Assembly (NCBI RefSeq): GCF_002174305.1
Contig: NZ_MIJB01000003.1
Coordinates: 62,001-126,000 of the forward strand
Source: Aeromicrobium sp. PE09-221
GTDB lineage: Bacteria > Actinomycetota > Actinomycetes > Propionibacteriales > Nocardioidaceae
Direction of reading: 5' to 3'
Length of the DNA stretch: 64,000 nt
Shown here piece by piece: positions 18,060 through 26,784 of this stretch (position 1 is the first letter of the stretch; each line of letters begins with the position of its first letter). The notes below the pieces were generated by a model, which saw nothing but the letters and a program-made list of their open reading frames with translations, was not told the origin of the DNA and searched no databases. The position numbers and the translations under genes are program-made.

Positions 18060-20443
18060 GACGCGGCCTCCTTCGTTCGGCTGGCTTGCCGGATCATCGT
18101 TCGTAATCGGTGCGGCGTGGCAGGCAGGTGGAAGACTCCGATGCCCAGCGGAGCGAGCGCATCGGAGACGGCATTCGCGATGGCCGCCGGGGCTCCGATC
18201 GTTCCGCCCTCGCCGACTCCCTTGGCCCCGGTGATCGAGGCGGGGGAGATCGTCTCGAGATGGGCGATCCGTATCGGCGGGATCTCGGCCACCGTCGGCG
18301 GCAGATAGTCCATCAGCGAGGTCGTGACGAGCACGCCACGTTCGTCGTAGATGAGCTCCTCGTAGAGCGCATTGGCGATGCCCTGGGCGATGCCTCCGTG
18401 GATCTGCCCGTCGACGACCGCCGGGTTCACCAGCCGCCCCGCGTCCTCGGCGACCAGGAACCGCTCGATCCGCACCTCACCGGTGTCCGGGTCGACCTCC
18501 ACCTCCGCGACATGGCACGCATTCGCGAAGGTTCCGGCGGGGTCGTAGACGCCCACCGCCTCCAGCGCCGGTTGGCCCTTGTCCGGGATCAGCTGGGCAT
18601 TGTGGTAGGTGTCACGGGCGAGGACACGCAGCGCGATCTCTTCCCCGGTGTCACGGCGACGCGCGTGTCCCTCCACCAGATCGATGTCATCGGGCAGGCC
18701 ACCAAGCCGGTGCGCCGCCAGCACGCGCAGCCGTTCAGCCAGCTCGCGGGCGGCGATCAACGTGGCTCCACCCGCGATGACCATGGCCCGGCTGGCGAAG
18801 CTCCCCCAGCCGTAGGGCGTGGTATCCGTGTCGGAATCGATCACCCGGACGGAGGAGGGTTCGATGCCCAGGGCATCGCTGACCACCTGGGAGAGGGTCG
18901 TCCGCAACCCCTGTCCGTGCGGAGAGGCACCGATCCGCAGCGTCACCCCTCCAGAGGGATCCATCGTGCAGATGACCCGCTCGGCTCCAGGCGTGACGGT
19001 CGCGATCTCTTCGCGCCCCAGGGTCATCGGGACGGACCGGGCCGCGAAGGCGGGAGTGCCGTAACCGGTACGTTCGGCGAAACTGGAGAATCCGATCCCG
19101 AGATAGCGCCCCGCCTCCCGAGCGGCTCGCTGCCTCTCCCGGAACTCCGCGAGATCGGCCATGTCCGCCGCGAGCTGCAGCGTCTCCAGATGGGACGCGT
19201 CGTCCAGCACGAGTCCGGAGGGCGTGCGGTGCGGGAATTCGCCCACCAGGTTTGTGCGGCGGATCTGCACCGGGTCGAGGCCCAGCTCGGCTGCCGCGAC
19301 ATCCATGAGACGCTCCATCGCCAGCACCTGGACCGGTCGGGACACACCGCGGTAGGGAGCGATCGGACATTTATTGGTGAGGATGCCGCGTGAGCGCACC
19401 GAGTACTCGCGCACCCGATAGCAGCCCGGCAGCTCAGCCATCGCCATCAGCGGTTCGACCCCGAAGGTCACCGGATAGCAGCTGTACGCCCCGACATCGC
19501 AGACGAGGTCCCCGCGCAGGGCCAGCAACTCGCCTGCGGCGCTGAAGGCTCCCTCGATGTCGTAGACCTGTTCACGGCTGTGCCATGCCCCCAGGAAGTT
19601 CTCCTCGCGGGTCTCGATCCAGGCGATATTGCGTCGCAGCGTCCGGGAGAGGTGCACGACCACGATGTCCTCACGTGCGAGCGTCATCTTGGCACCGAAG
19701 CCGCCGCCGACATCGGGGGAGATCACACGGAGGTCGTCCTCGGGGATGCCGAGGCAGTCGGCGATCCCGGTCCGGGTCATGTGCGGCATCTGCAGGGTCG
19801 CATGCAATGTCACCCGCCCGGTGGCTCGGTCGTAGGCCGCGTGGCTCGCGCGGGCCTCCAGGGGCATCGCGCTCTGCCGCGAGGACCCCACCTGGACAGT
19901 GACGATGCGGTCCGCGGAGGCGACGGCCTCGTCGAACCCCGGTGTATGGATACGGCCGTCGACCACGGTGTTCGGGTCCCCGGGGAACTCCGTATCGTGC
20001 ACGAGCGGGGCGTCGCGCCGGCTCGCCGCCTCGGCGCTGAGCACCGCCGGCAGTGGCTCGATATCGACCACGACCTCGTCCAGGGCGTCCTCTGCCTCGG
20101 CCTCGCTCGGCGCGAGCACGGCCGCCACCGGCTCGCCGACGAAGCGCACGACATCGTCGGCGAGGATCGGCGTCGCGACCGTCACATAGTCCGGGCGGTC
20201 GAGGACGGCGCGGATCGGATGGAGCCCCGCGAGGTCAGCGGCGGTGACGAGGGTGACGTGCGCGGGAGCGCTGATCGAGCGAATCCGTCCGGCGGCATGC
20301 GAGCTCCGCACGAATCGCACGTGCAGACAGTCGTCGCCTGCGGCAACGTCGGCGACGTACCGACCCCAGCCACGCAGGATGGCCGGGTCCTCCAGCCGTG
20401 GCATGGCGCGACCCGTCCAGCTACGCGGCTCGGCCGTGTTCAT
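18056..20443 (-). CDS. Molybdenum hydroxylase large subunit, copy 2 (xanthine dehydrogenase/CoxL family)
   Basis: Second molybdopterin catalytic subunit, 795 residues. It starts at ATG 20443, overlapping the FAD-subunit stop as ATGA. The N-domain begins MPRLEDPAILRGWGRYVADV. The molybdopterin regions include SPDVGGGFGAKMTLAREDI, HGQGLRTTLSQ and the catalytic Glu in GAKGVGEGGTIG near residue 743. Its active-site loop APYRGVSRP (about 361-369) is close to the usual AYRGAGRP of non-CO hydroxylases. It is clearly diverged from copy 1 rather than a recent duplicate. The two may hydroxylate different positions or successive intermediates. Confidence 0.93.
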   Translation of the reverse strand: MNTAEPRSWTGRAMPRLEDPAILRGWGRYVADVAAGDDCLHVRFVRSSHAAGRIRSISAPAHVTLVTAADLAGLHPIRAVLDRPDYVTVATPILADDVVRFVGEPVAAVLAPSEAEAEDALDEVVVDIEPLPAVLSAEAASRRDAPLVHDTEFPGDPNTVVDGRIHTPGFDEAVASADRIVTVQVGSSRQSAMPLEARASHAAYDRATGRVTLHATLQMPHMTRTGIADCLGIPEDDLRVISPDVGGGFGAKMTLAREDIVVVHLSRTLRRNIAWIETREENFLGAWHSREQVYDIEGAFSAAGELLALRGDLVCDVGAYSCYPVTFGVEPLMAMAELPGCYRVREYSVRSRGILTNKCPIAPYRGVSRPVQVLAMERLMDVAAAELGLDPVQIRRTNLVGEFPHRTPSGLVLDDASHLETLQLAADMADLAEFRERQRAAREAGRYLGIGFSSFAERTGYGTPAFAARSVPMTLGREEIATVTPGAERVICTMDPSGGVTLRIGASPHGQGLRTTLSQVVSDALGIEPSSVRVIDSDTDTTPYGWGSFASRAMVIAGGATLIAARELAERLRVLAAHRLGGLPDDIDLVEGHARRRDTGEEIALRVLARDTYHNAQLIPDKGQPALEAVGVYDPAGTFANACHVAEVEVDPDTGEVRIERFLVAEDAGRLVNPAVVDGQIHGGIAQGIANALYEELIYDERGVLVTTSLMDYLPPTVAEIPPIRIAHLETISPASITGAKGVGEGGTIGAPAAIANAVSDALAPLGIGVFHLPATPHRLRTMIRQASRTKEAAS

Positions 20444-21300
20444 GACCCAGCCCCCGCGGTGTTCAGCGCTCGAGGAAGCAGAGCGCGGACGAGGTCGCGG
20501 CGGTAGTCGGCGTCTCCGTGGGAGTCCGAGGGAGGATCGACCTCGTCCGCGGCGGCGGCCGCCGCCTCGGCCACCGCGCCTGCCGACCACGCGCTGCCCA
20601 GCAGGGCGGACTCGGCGGCCTGGCTGCGCCACGGCACCTCGCTGACTCCTCCGAGACACACCCGCGCTCTTGTCACGACACCGTCCTCGATCTTCACCGC
20701 CGCCGTGGCGGCCACGATCGCGAAGTCCCCGGCTCGTCGCGCGAACTCGGCGATCCCGGTCACATGATGGTCATCGAGCGCAGGCAGCGATATGGACGTG
20801 AGGATCTCATCGGGCTCCATCGCGGTCGTGAAGATCGCCTGGAAGAAGTCGGCCGCGGGGATCGTACGCTCACCTCGTGTGCTGCGGACGGTCATCTCGG
20901 CGTCGAGCAACCGCGCCACCAGACACCACTCCGAGGCCGCATCGCAGTGGGCGATCGACCCACCGAAGGTGCCCCGGGTGCGGATCGGCAGGTGCCCGAC
21001 CTGGGCGGCGGCCGTACGCAGCAAGGAACCCAGCGGCCCCTGGAGACCGGTGTTCTGGACGGCGAGATGACGAGTGCGCGCACCGATCGTGACACGGTCC
21101 TGGCCCGGCACGATGCCCTCGAGGCCGGGTACCCGATTGATGTCGATCAGGCGCTCGGGCCGCGCCAGCCGGAAGTTCATCATCGGGATGAGGCTCTGGC
21201 CACCGGACAACACCTTGCTCTCGAAGGGGTCGATCGCGAGCTGCTCCATCGCCTCGTCGAGGCTGAGCGGCCTGACGTAGTCGAATGCGCTTGGTTTCAC
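20440..21300 (-). CDS. Molybdenum hydroxylase FAD-binding subunit (CoxM type)
   Basis: Flavoprotein subunit of 286 residues that passes electrons from the iron-sulfur clusters to the acceptor. FAD motifs are SGGQSLIPMMNFRLARPE at 32-49 and IRTRGTFGGSIAHCD at 106-120, both canonical. The C-terminal CO dehydrogenase flavoprotein domain follows (RRAGDFAIVAATAAVKI, CLGGVSEVPWR). The start GTG 21300 overlaps the nitrilase stop as GTGA. The order M-L-S-L is unusual because a second large subunit follows the small one. Confidence 0.94.
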   Translation of the reverse strand: MKPSAFDYVRPLSLDEAMEQLAIDPFESKVLSGGQSLIPMMNFRLARPERLIDINRVPGLEGIVPGQDRVTIGARTRHLAVQNTGLQGPLGSLLRTAAAQVGHLPIRTRGTFGGSIAHCDAASEWCLVARLLDAEMTVRSTRGERTIPAADFFQAIFTTAMEPDEILTSISLPALDDHHVTGIAEFARRAGDFAIVAATAAVKIEDGVVTRARVCLGGVSEVPWRSQAAESALLGSAWSAGAVAEAAAAAADEVDPPSDSHGDADYRRDLVRALLPRALNTAGAGS

Positions 21301-22136
21301 CAGATCTCCTTGCCGTCATAGACGCCGTACACATCGGTTCTCCGGTCGGCACGGGGCCTGATCCGCGCCGACCGCTCCTGGGCCGCCCGCACGTCGGCGA
21401 GGTCCACGACCGCGCTGGCGCGATCCGCTTCGCGCCTCGACAGCGGTCCCGCCAGTAGCCGGCCGCGGGCATCCACGGCCACCGACCCGCCCAGGGTCCG
21501 CGCGCCCGGGTGCTCACCGGCCTGCGAGACCGCCACGACCGCCACCTGGTCGAGATTCGCCTGGACCAGCACTGCCTCGGCCTGTTGGACGAGCCCCTCC
21601 GCCGGGACATCGGCATCGAAACCACCGACCCACGCGGCCGGGGCGAGCACGATCTCCGCGCCCTTCAGGGACAGCAGCCGTAGGGTCTCGACGAAACGCA
21701 GGTCATAGCAGACGCAGATGCCCAGGACTCCGTACGGCGTCGCGACGACCTCGAGGTGGTCGCCCGGGGTGAATGCCTCCTTCTCCGCGTCGAAGAGGTG
21801 CAGCTTGCGGTAGTTGAGCAGAGGCCCGTCCGCGCCGACGAGCACGACGCTGTTGAAGTACTCGTCGCCGTCCCGCTCGCAGTAGCCGGCCGCGACCAGG
21901 CCTTCGTGGGCGGCGGCCACGGCCATCAGGTCGTTCACCAGCGGGCCGTCCACGGCCTGGGCACTGGACTCCACGCCGGCGCGGTCGACGACGTAGCCGC
22001 TCGCGGCGAGCTCAGGGAAGACCGCGATGTCGGCGCCCTCGCGCAGCGCCATGCGCGCCCGACCGAGCAGTTCCGCGATGTTGTCAACGCTGCGGCCCGG
22101 CACGGGTGCGGTCTGCTCGAGGGCGACGACGGTCAT
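21297..22136 (-). CDS. Carbon-nitrogen hydrolase (nitrilase superfamily)
   Basis: Amidase or nitrilase of 279 residues with an intact triad: Glu42 in FPELAASGY, Lys111 in YRKLHLFDAE and Cys143 in ICVCYDLRF. The start ATG 22136 overlaps the bicupin stop as ATGA. Members hydrolyse amides, ureido groups or nitriles. Placed between a bicupin and the molybdenum hydroxylase, it likely releases ammonia from an opened or side-chain amide intermediate. It is quite different in sequence from the second nitrilase-like protein at 28158. Confidence 0.93.
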   Translation of the reverse strand: MTVVALEQTAPVPGRSVDNIAELLGRARMALREGADIAVFPELAASGYVVDRAGVESSAQAVDGPLVNDLMAVAAAHEGLVAAGYCERDGDEYFNSVVLVGADGPLLNYRKLHLFDAEKEAFTPGDHLEVVATPYGVLGICVCYDLRFVETLRLLSLKGAEIVLAPAAWVGGFDADVPAEGLVQQAEAVLVQANLDQVAVVAVSQAGEHPGARTLGGSVAVDARGRLLAGPLSRREADRASAVVDLADVRAAQERSARIRPRADRRTDVYGVYDGKEIW

Positions 22137-22945
22137 GAGAGCTCGAGCTCCGCAGTCAGTCCCTCGACATCGACGCCGACGGCACGCAGCATGTCCAGAT
22201 CCGCCGGACACGGGCCGCCGACGCTGATCACCCTCTCCCCCAGATCGGCGGCCACCGCGTGGATGACGCCGGCGGGGATATGGACCACGTCGCCCGGTCC
22301 GAAGGACAGTTTCGCACCATTCGTGACGTCCTCGGCGGTACCCCGGCCCTCCACGATGTAGATCGTGTCCTCGGAGTACCGATGCACGTGTTCGGTGTTC
22401 CGCTCACCCGGCTCCAGCACGACATAGTTCATATTGGCAGTCGCCGCCCGTGCGCCGTACCAGACGACGAGTCGAGCATCGGCGGAGATGAAGGGCACCA
22501 TGAGTCCGGGATCATCGCGGTGAAATCCTCGGAGCTCCGGTGTGCCCGTGTCGGTGGCGTCGACCTCGGCGGCCGGTGTGCCGAATGCGGGGTCGACCGG
22601 GGACGGCCCGCCGATCAGGAACGCTCTCGAGGAGGCCACGATGCGGTAGTCGGTGCCGGGCGCGGCGTGGAACATCGCTCCCTCCTCGAGCGTGAGGCGT
22701 TCACCCGCGTCGGCGGATTCCACCGATGCCTTGCCGTCGATCACGTAGTAGACGGCCTCGACCCGGTGGCGCAGGGAGATCGTCGAGGCGCCCTCGGCGA
22801 GCTCGATGGCGTACAGACTGCGCAGGCTCGCTCCGGACCGGGGACCGATGACCTCGCGACACGACCCGTCCCCCAGGACGATGTCGAGCTCCGGCCCCCA
22901 CGCGTCCCGTCCGATGATCCGGGCGTGGCCTGCTTCATGTGTCAT
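22133..22945 (-). CDS. Bicupin protein
   Basis: Two-cupin protein of 270 residues. The first cupin (about 35-115) has only one candidate metal ligand (LRHRVEAVYYVIDG) and looks structural. The second (about 165-250) has a full metal site: EHVHRYSED with two His and an acid, and IPAGVIHAV with the last His. Such proteins include dioxygenases, isomerases and ureidoglycine aminohydrolase; I cannot choose between them. ATG 22945 is preferred because GAGGAA lies about 8 nt upstream; ATG 22966 is the alternative. It is the first gene of the catabolic run and has its own upstream element at 22996-23024. Confidence 0.85.
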   Translation of the reverse strand: MTHEAGHARIIGRDAWGPELDIVLGDGSCREVIGPRSGASLRSLYAIELAEGASTISLRHRVEAVYYVIDGKASVESADAGERLTLEEGAMFHAAPGTDYRIVASSRAFLIGGPSPVDPAFGTPAAEVDATDTGTPELRGFHRDDPGLMVPFISADARLVVWYGARAATANMNYVVLEPGERNTEHVHRYSEDTIYIVEGRGTAEDVTNGAKLSFGPGDVVHIPAGVIHAVAADLGERVISVGGPCPADLDMLRAVGVDVEGLTAELELS

Positions 22946-22995
22946 GACATTGTTCCTCACTGCCATCGTCCGCCAGGCGGACTCTTCTTGAATTT

Positions 22996-23024
22996 CTGTT
23001 AAGTGTAATTGAAATCTGCGCGAA
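22996..23024 (-). promoter_or_regulatory. Conserved bipartite element, copy A (promoter and/or operator of the bicupin gene)
   Basis: On the minus strand it reads TTCGCGCAGAT, then 11 variable bases, then TTAACAG. The same two blocks with the same spacing recur at 26609-26637 upstream of the transporter lipoprotein. If read as a promoter, TTCGCG and TAACAG are 17 bp apart, with TAACAG 51 nt before the bicupin start. It could also be the binding site of the XRE-cupin regulator next door. Confidence 0.55.
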
Positions 23025-23054
23025 TGGGGAGGCCCGCGTCCGACGCCGGGACGC

Positions 23055-23648
23055 TCAGTCGAGCAGGTTGACCCAGACCGCACGCGCGGAGGAACGGCCC
23101 TCATTCGCGATGCGGTGCGGAGTGGAGGAGTCGTAGCTGATCGCGTCGCCGGCGCGGAGCTTGTAGCTGGCTCCGGCGAGTTCGACGGTCAACGAGCCGC
23201 TGATGACGATGCCGTATTCACGTCCCCCGTGGTGGACCGGCTTGTCGCCGCTCGCGGTACCTGGGGCGTACTCGTTGACCGCCATCTCGAGCCCACGGTC
23301 GGCGGCATGGTGCGCGATACGGCGCACGACCCCCTCCCCGGTCTCGACCTCGGTCTGCGCGGCGCGCGGAGTCACTGGCGACACGCTCTCGGCCTCGGGG
23401 TGATCGAAGAGATCGTGCATCTGCAATCGCAGCGCAGAAGCGACGGCGACGAGGGTGCCGATCGACGCTCCGGCGACCCCGCGCTCGAGCATCGACAGCA
23501 TCGACACCGACACGCCCGTGCTCTCGGCGAGATCGTTCAAGGTCATGTTGATCTGCTTGCGGCGCGCCCGGATCGTCGACCCCACTTTGCGGATGGTCTC
23601 GTCAGCCGGGTTCGGCTCACCAGCACCGCTCCGAGCGGGGATCTTCAC
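23055..23648 (-). CDS. XRE family transcriptional regulator with cupin sensor domain
   Basis: Regulator of about 197 residues. A helix-turn-helix lies at about 22-80 (IRARRKQINMTLNDLAE, GVSVSMLSMLERGVAGASIG) and a C-terminal cupin at about 110-195 (GDKPVHHGGREYGIVISGSL, DAISYDSSTPHRIANEG). GTG 23648 has a strong GGAGGAG site 6 nt upstream and gives the usual family length. ATG 23768 would add 40 residues and overlaps the permease stop as ATGA, so it cannot be ruled out. It is cotranscribed with the importer and probably senses the pathway substrate. The repeated elements at 22996 and 26609 are plausible targets. Confidence 0.9.
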   Translation of the reverse strand: MKIPARSGAGEPNPADETIRKVGSTIRARRKQINMTLNDLAESTGVSVSMLSMLERGVAGASIGTLVAVASALRLQMHDLFDHPEAESVSPVTPRAAQTEVETGEGVVRRIAHHAADRGLEMAVNEYAPGTASGDKPVHHGGREYGIVISGSLTVELAGASYKLRAGDAISYDSSTPHRIANEGRSSARAVWVNLLD

Positions 23649-23764
23649 CGGTATCTCCTCCCGCGCGCCGCGTCGATCCCGGATAGTGTAGTCCAGGTCC
23701 CCCTTGGCCACATCGACTCCCGTCGCGTCCGCGCCCTCGCCGCCGTCTCCCCCGTCCGGACGTC

Positions 23765-24598
23765 TCATGTATGCGACCGCCAGAACACGACCTTGGAGTC
23801 GATGTACTCGACGATCCAGTACAGGATGAGTCCGAAGATCATCAGCGCCACGATGACGGCGAAGCCACCGGCGACGTCCAACTGGAAGTTCAGCGACTTG
23901 ATCAGCACGCCCATGCCTCGCGACGCACCCACGAACTCGGCCACGATCGCGCCGATGAGCGCCAAGGTGATGGCGTTCTTGATCCCGGCGAAGATCAGCG
24001 GCAAGGAGGAGGGGAGCACGAGCTTGCGATACTCCTCCCATCGACTCGCTCCGAGGGATCGCATGAGGGTGCGGGCGTTCTTGTCCACCGTGTCCATCCC
24101 GACCATGACATTGAGCAGCACCGGGAAGAAGCAGATCGTGGCCGCCATGACCACCTTGGACGTGAGGCCGAAGCCGAACCAGGTGAGGAAGAGCGGCGCC
24201 AAGGCGACGCGGGGCGTGATCTGGAAGCCGACGACGATCGGGTAGAACGCGGTCTTCGCCCAGTCATACATTCCGAGGGCCGTGCCGATCGCCCAGGCGA
24301 GGATCACTCCGATCAGGAAGCCGGCGATCGTCTCGGCCATCGTCACCCAGGTGGCCTCCCAGAAGTAGGCCTTGTCGAGCATCGAGACGAGACTTACCGC
24401 CACATCCGAGGGCGGCGGGACGATGATCTCGTTCACGAGACCCGCACGGCACGCGAGTTCCCACAGCAGCAGGAAGAGGGCGATCACGAGGATCGGCGGC
24501 CACGCCTTGGCCCACGGCCCCCGGCGAGCAGGACGTCTCGCCTTCGTGACCGTGTCCTTTCGCGTCGGAGGCGCCTGGAGCTCAGTACTGGTGGACAT
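23765..24598 (-). CDS. ABC transporter permease (SsuC/TauC/ThiX type)
   Basis: Inner-membrane permease of 277 residues with about six membrane segments and a BPD_transp_1 domain. The ATPase-contact loop is RTLMRSLGASRWEEYRKLVLP, near residue 170. ATG 24598 follows AGAGG; the upstream frame is spurious because it overlaps the ATPase. Together with the ATPase (24609-25403) and lipoprotein (25390-26475) it forms a complete importer of the nitrate/sulfonate/taurine/hydroxymethylpyrimidine class. Confidence 0.92.
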   Translation of the reverse strand: MSTSTELQAPPTRKDTVTKARRPARRGPWAKAWPPILVIALFLLLWELACRAGLVNEIIVPPPSDVAVSLVSMLDKAYFWEATWVTMAETIAGFLIGVILAWAIGTALGMYDWAKTAFYPIVVGFQITPRVALAPLFLTWFGFGLTSKVVMAATICFFPVLLNVMVGMDTVDKNARTLMRSLGASRWEEYRKLVLPSSLPLIFAGIKNAITLALIGAIVAEFVGASRGMGVLIKSLNFQLDVAGGFAVIVALMIFGLILYWIVEYIDSKVVFWRSHT

Positions 24599-24608
24599 GG
24601 TGGCCTCT

Positions 24609-25403
24609 CTAGATGTACTCGGCGATGGCCTCGCGCACGAGGCCCTCGTTCTCGATGGCCGCGGCACTCGCGAGGTGCTCGGCGGACCGTGGGCGTGGCA
24701 ACGCGATATCGATGACGTCGATGACCTCACCGGGACGTGGCCGCATGCAGACGACGCGATCGGACAGGAACACGGCCTCGGAGATGTTGTGGGTGACGAA
24801 CAGCGTCGTCCGTCCGAGTTCCTCGTGCAGCCGCGCCAGTTCGATATTGAGCCGCTCGCGCGTGAACTCGTCGAGCGCGGAGAACGGCTCGTCCATCAGC
24901 AGCAGCGCCGGGTCGGTGACGAGTGCACGAGCCAGGCTGACACGCTGACGCATCCCACCGGAGAGCTCCCAGACGTTCTTCTGCGCGAACTCCGTGAGGT
25001 GGGTCAGCTCGAGGAGCTCATGCGCCCTCGCCGTGGCACTCGAACGATCCAGACCGAGGATCTCCACCGGCAGGAGGATGTTGTCGAGCACGGAGCGCCA
25101 GGGGAAGAGCACCGGTGTCTGGAGCATGATCGCGCTGTCCTGCCGCCCCGGCGCCGCGGGAGTGCCGAACACATCGACGGTTCCGGTCGTCTGGGGAAGC
25201 AGTCCGGCGATGATGTGCAGCAAGGTGGACTTGCCGCAGCCGCTCGGCCCGAGGAAGGATACAAACTCCCCCGGTCGTATCTGCAAGTCGACATTGCGCA
25301 AGGCCACGACCTCGCCCCCGTCGGCGGTGTCGTAGATCTTGCTGAGGGAACGGATCGTGATCCCCTCGCGGGTCATGGACTGCGGCTGTTCAGTTACCGT
25401 CAC
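24609..25403 (-). CDS. ABC transporter ATP-binding protein (SsuB/TauB/ThiZ type)
   Basis: ATPase of 264 residues with Walker A GPSGCGKST, signature LSGGMRQRVSLARAL, Walker B LLLMDEPFSALDEF and switch His in FVTHNISEA. GTG 25403 lies 9 nt after AGGAGG and overlaps the lipoprotein stop by 14 nt; ATG 25376 has no ribosome site. It powers the importer made with the genes on either side. Confidence 0.93.
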   Translation of the reverse strand: MTVTEQPQSMTREGITIRSLSKIYDTADGGEVVALRNVDLQIRPGEFVSFLGPSGCGKSTLLHIIAGLLPQTTGTVDVFGTPAAPGRQDSAIMLQTPVLFPWRSVLDNILLPVEILGLDRSSATARAHELLELTHLTEFAQKNVWELSGGMRQRVSLARALVTDPALLLMDEPFSALDEFTRERLNIELARLHEELGRTTLFVTHNISEAVFLSDRVVCMRPRPGEVIDVIDIALPRPRSAEHLASAAAIENEGLVREAIAEYI

Positions 25404-26475
25404 TGTTCCTGGCCTCCTCCTGCGTCGTGGCGATGTCGAAGTCCCAGTAGTCCGCGGCGAACTGCTCCGCGAGCTCGCCGCCGGCGAAGGTCCCCGCATC
25501 GGGATCACCCGTGATAGCGCCGGAACCGGTGAGCACCTCGAAGGTCGTCTGCCACGCGCTGTCGTCGACGTAGCCGAAGGGGGTGTCCGTAGCGTCGGCG
25601 ATACCCGACAGGTCGATCGTGTCCTTGACGTAGGTGGTCGCGAAGTCCATGTCCTCACACTCCTGGGGGACGACGCGGCAGGCGATGGTCGTAGCCGCCT
25701 CGGGGTTCTCCGCGGCGAACACGGCGCCACGGGACCATGCCCTCGCCATACCGACGAGCTGGTCGCGCACCTGTTCGTCCTCGAGGGCCTCCACCGTCGT
25801 GACCAGGCAGTCACCGGGGATCGCGTTGTACTGCTCAGGCGTGATGTCCCGCGTCGTCAACCGGCCGTCGGCCGTGAGGGTCGAGATATCGGGATAGCTG
25901 CCGGCATAAGCGTCGACCTGGCCCTGCAGGATCGCATTCAACGAGGCGGGGCCGGCGTCGCCGATCGGCAGGATACGGACATCGGCATCGCGCTGGAGAC
26001 CGGCCGCCTCCAAGGAGGCGTTGACGATCGGCTCCTCACCGCCGCCCGCCTCGGCGATCCCGAGAGTCTTGTCGGCGAGGTCCTCGACACTCTCGATCTC
26101 CGAGTCCTCGGGAACCACGATACGGAAGATGTTCTGCGGCGGGTTGCACATGAGCGCCCGCAGGTTGTCGTCCTTCGAGAAGGCGACGGCGGCATCGGGT
26201 GCGCCCGCCCAGCCGGCCGGGACATTGCCCGCGATGAGCTGTTGGGTCACGAAGCCCGAGCCGTTGGTCTCCTCGAACTCGACGTCGACCCCCTCCTCCT
26301 CGAAGTAGCCCTGGTCCTGCGCGATGAGCATCGGCAACCAGTAGATCGACTTCTTGTACGAGAGCATGACCGTCAAGCCGTCCCCGTCACCCTCTCCGCT
26401 GCCGCTCGAGCTGCCGCAGCCGGCCAAGCCGATGACGAGCGCCAGCGGCGCAGCAATCCGAAATAGTTTCCTCAT
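25390..26475 (-). CDS. ABC transporter substrate-binding lipoprotein (NMT1/THI5-like)
   Basis: Solute-binding lipoprotein of 361 residues. The signal peptide ends in the lipobox LAGC with Cys20. The NMT1-like domain has YFEEEGVDVEFEET and an AGNVPAGWAGAPDAAVAF stretch. NMT1-type proteins bind pyrimidine-like, riboflavin-like or alkylsulfonate ligands, so an N-heterocycle is possible. ATG 26475 has GAGGG 5 nt upstream. It is the first gene of the importer-regulator operon, divergent from the NCS2 permease. Confidence 0.92.
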   Translation of the reverse strand: MRKLFRIAAPLALVIGLAGCGSSSGSGEGDGDGLTVMLSYKKSIYWLPMLIAQDQGYFEEEGVDVEFEETNGSGFVTQQLIAGNVPAGWAGAPDAAVAFSKDDNLRALMCNPPQNIFRIVVPEDSEIESVEDLADKTLGIAEAGGGEEPIVNASLEAAGLQRDADVRILPIGDAGPASLNAILQGQVDAYAGSYPDISTLTADGRLTTRDITPEQYNAIPGDCLVTTVEALEDEQVRDQLVGMARAWSRGAVFAAENPEAATTIACRVVPQECEDMDFATTYVKDTIDLSGIADATDTPFGYVDDSAWQTTFEVLTGSGAITGDPDAGTFAGGELAEQFAADYWDFDIATTQEEARNSDGN

Positions 26476-26538
26476 GTTCACCCTCACTTGATCGACGAGC
26501 CGCGGGAATCTCCTGTGATGCGAGGAGAAAGCTGTGCA

Positions 26539-26552
26539 GTGATCCGCATCAC
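26539..26552. promoter_or_regulatory. Dyad GTGAT-N4-ATCAC downstream of the importer promoter
   Basis: Perfect 5-bp inverted repeat with a 4-bp centre, located 10 nt downstream of the -10 box of the leftward promoter. This is a position where a bound protein would block transcription. The word GTGATCC recurs near the rightward gene at 26732-26738. Confidence 0.45.
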
Positions 26553-26561
26553 ATGACATCG

Positions 26562-26589
26562 AGAATAAGCGATGTTGAAGAGAAGTCAA
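26562..26589 (-). promoter_or_regulatory. Sigma70-type promoter of the importer operon
   Basis: On the minus strand the -35 box TTGACT (26589-26584) and -10 box TATTCT (26567-26562) are 16 bp apart, about 87 nt before the lipoprotein start codon. It is the best housekeeping-type promoter match seen in the window. Confidence 0.65.
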
Positions 26590-26608
26590 CAGGCCTGAAG
26601 TTTCAGCA

Positions 26609-26637
26609 CTGTTAAAACTGCTTCACATCTGCGCGAA
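26609..26637 (-). promoter_or_regulatory. Conserved bipartite element, copy B
   Basis: Same TTCGCGCAGAT ... TTAACAG arrangement and spacing as the copy at 22996-23024, same orientation relative to the downstream leftward gene. It lies 20 nt upstream of the -35 box of the importer promoter, which favours an operator or activator site over a second promoter. Confidence 0.55.
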
Positions 26638-26784
26638 GGCGGCCGCCACGCCAGGGGATCGGGCCAAGTTAACTGGTTTGAAAAAAGATTGACTTGATTG
26701 AATAACCTCGGTGGTCCAAGATAGCCGACATGTGATCCACGCCACCCGGGCCGATCACCCCAGTCGAGTCACGCCGGAGTCGCC

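Larger units (their letters stand above)
26476..26784. other. Divergent control region of the molybdenum-hydroxylase cluster
   Basis: This 309-base region is noticeably AT-richer than its surroundings and separates the leftward importer from the rightward permease. It contains a good leftward promoter (26562-26589), a GTGAT/ATCAC dyad (26539-26552) and the second copy of the 29-bp element (26609-26637). A possible rightward promoter is TTGATT at 26694-26699 with CAAGAT at 26717-26722 (17-bp spacer). A related CATGTGATCC word at 26729-26738 lies just before the permease. Confidence 0.65.

Noticed and set aside
15223..20443. Aerobic CO dehydrogenase
   Set aside because: The active-site loops are not AYxCSFR and two large subunits are present; a CoxG-like gene alone does not make it a CO oxidiser.
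22133..22945. Ureidoglycine aminohydrolase (purine pathway bicupin)
   Set aside because: Two cupins and a similar length fit, but no allantoin, allantoate or ureidoglycolate genes are nearby and sequence resemblance by eye is weak.
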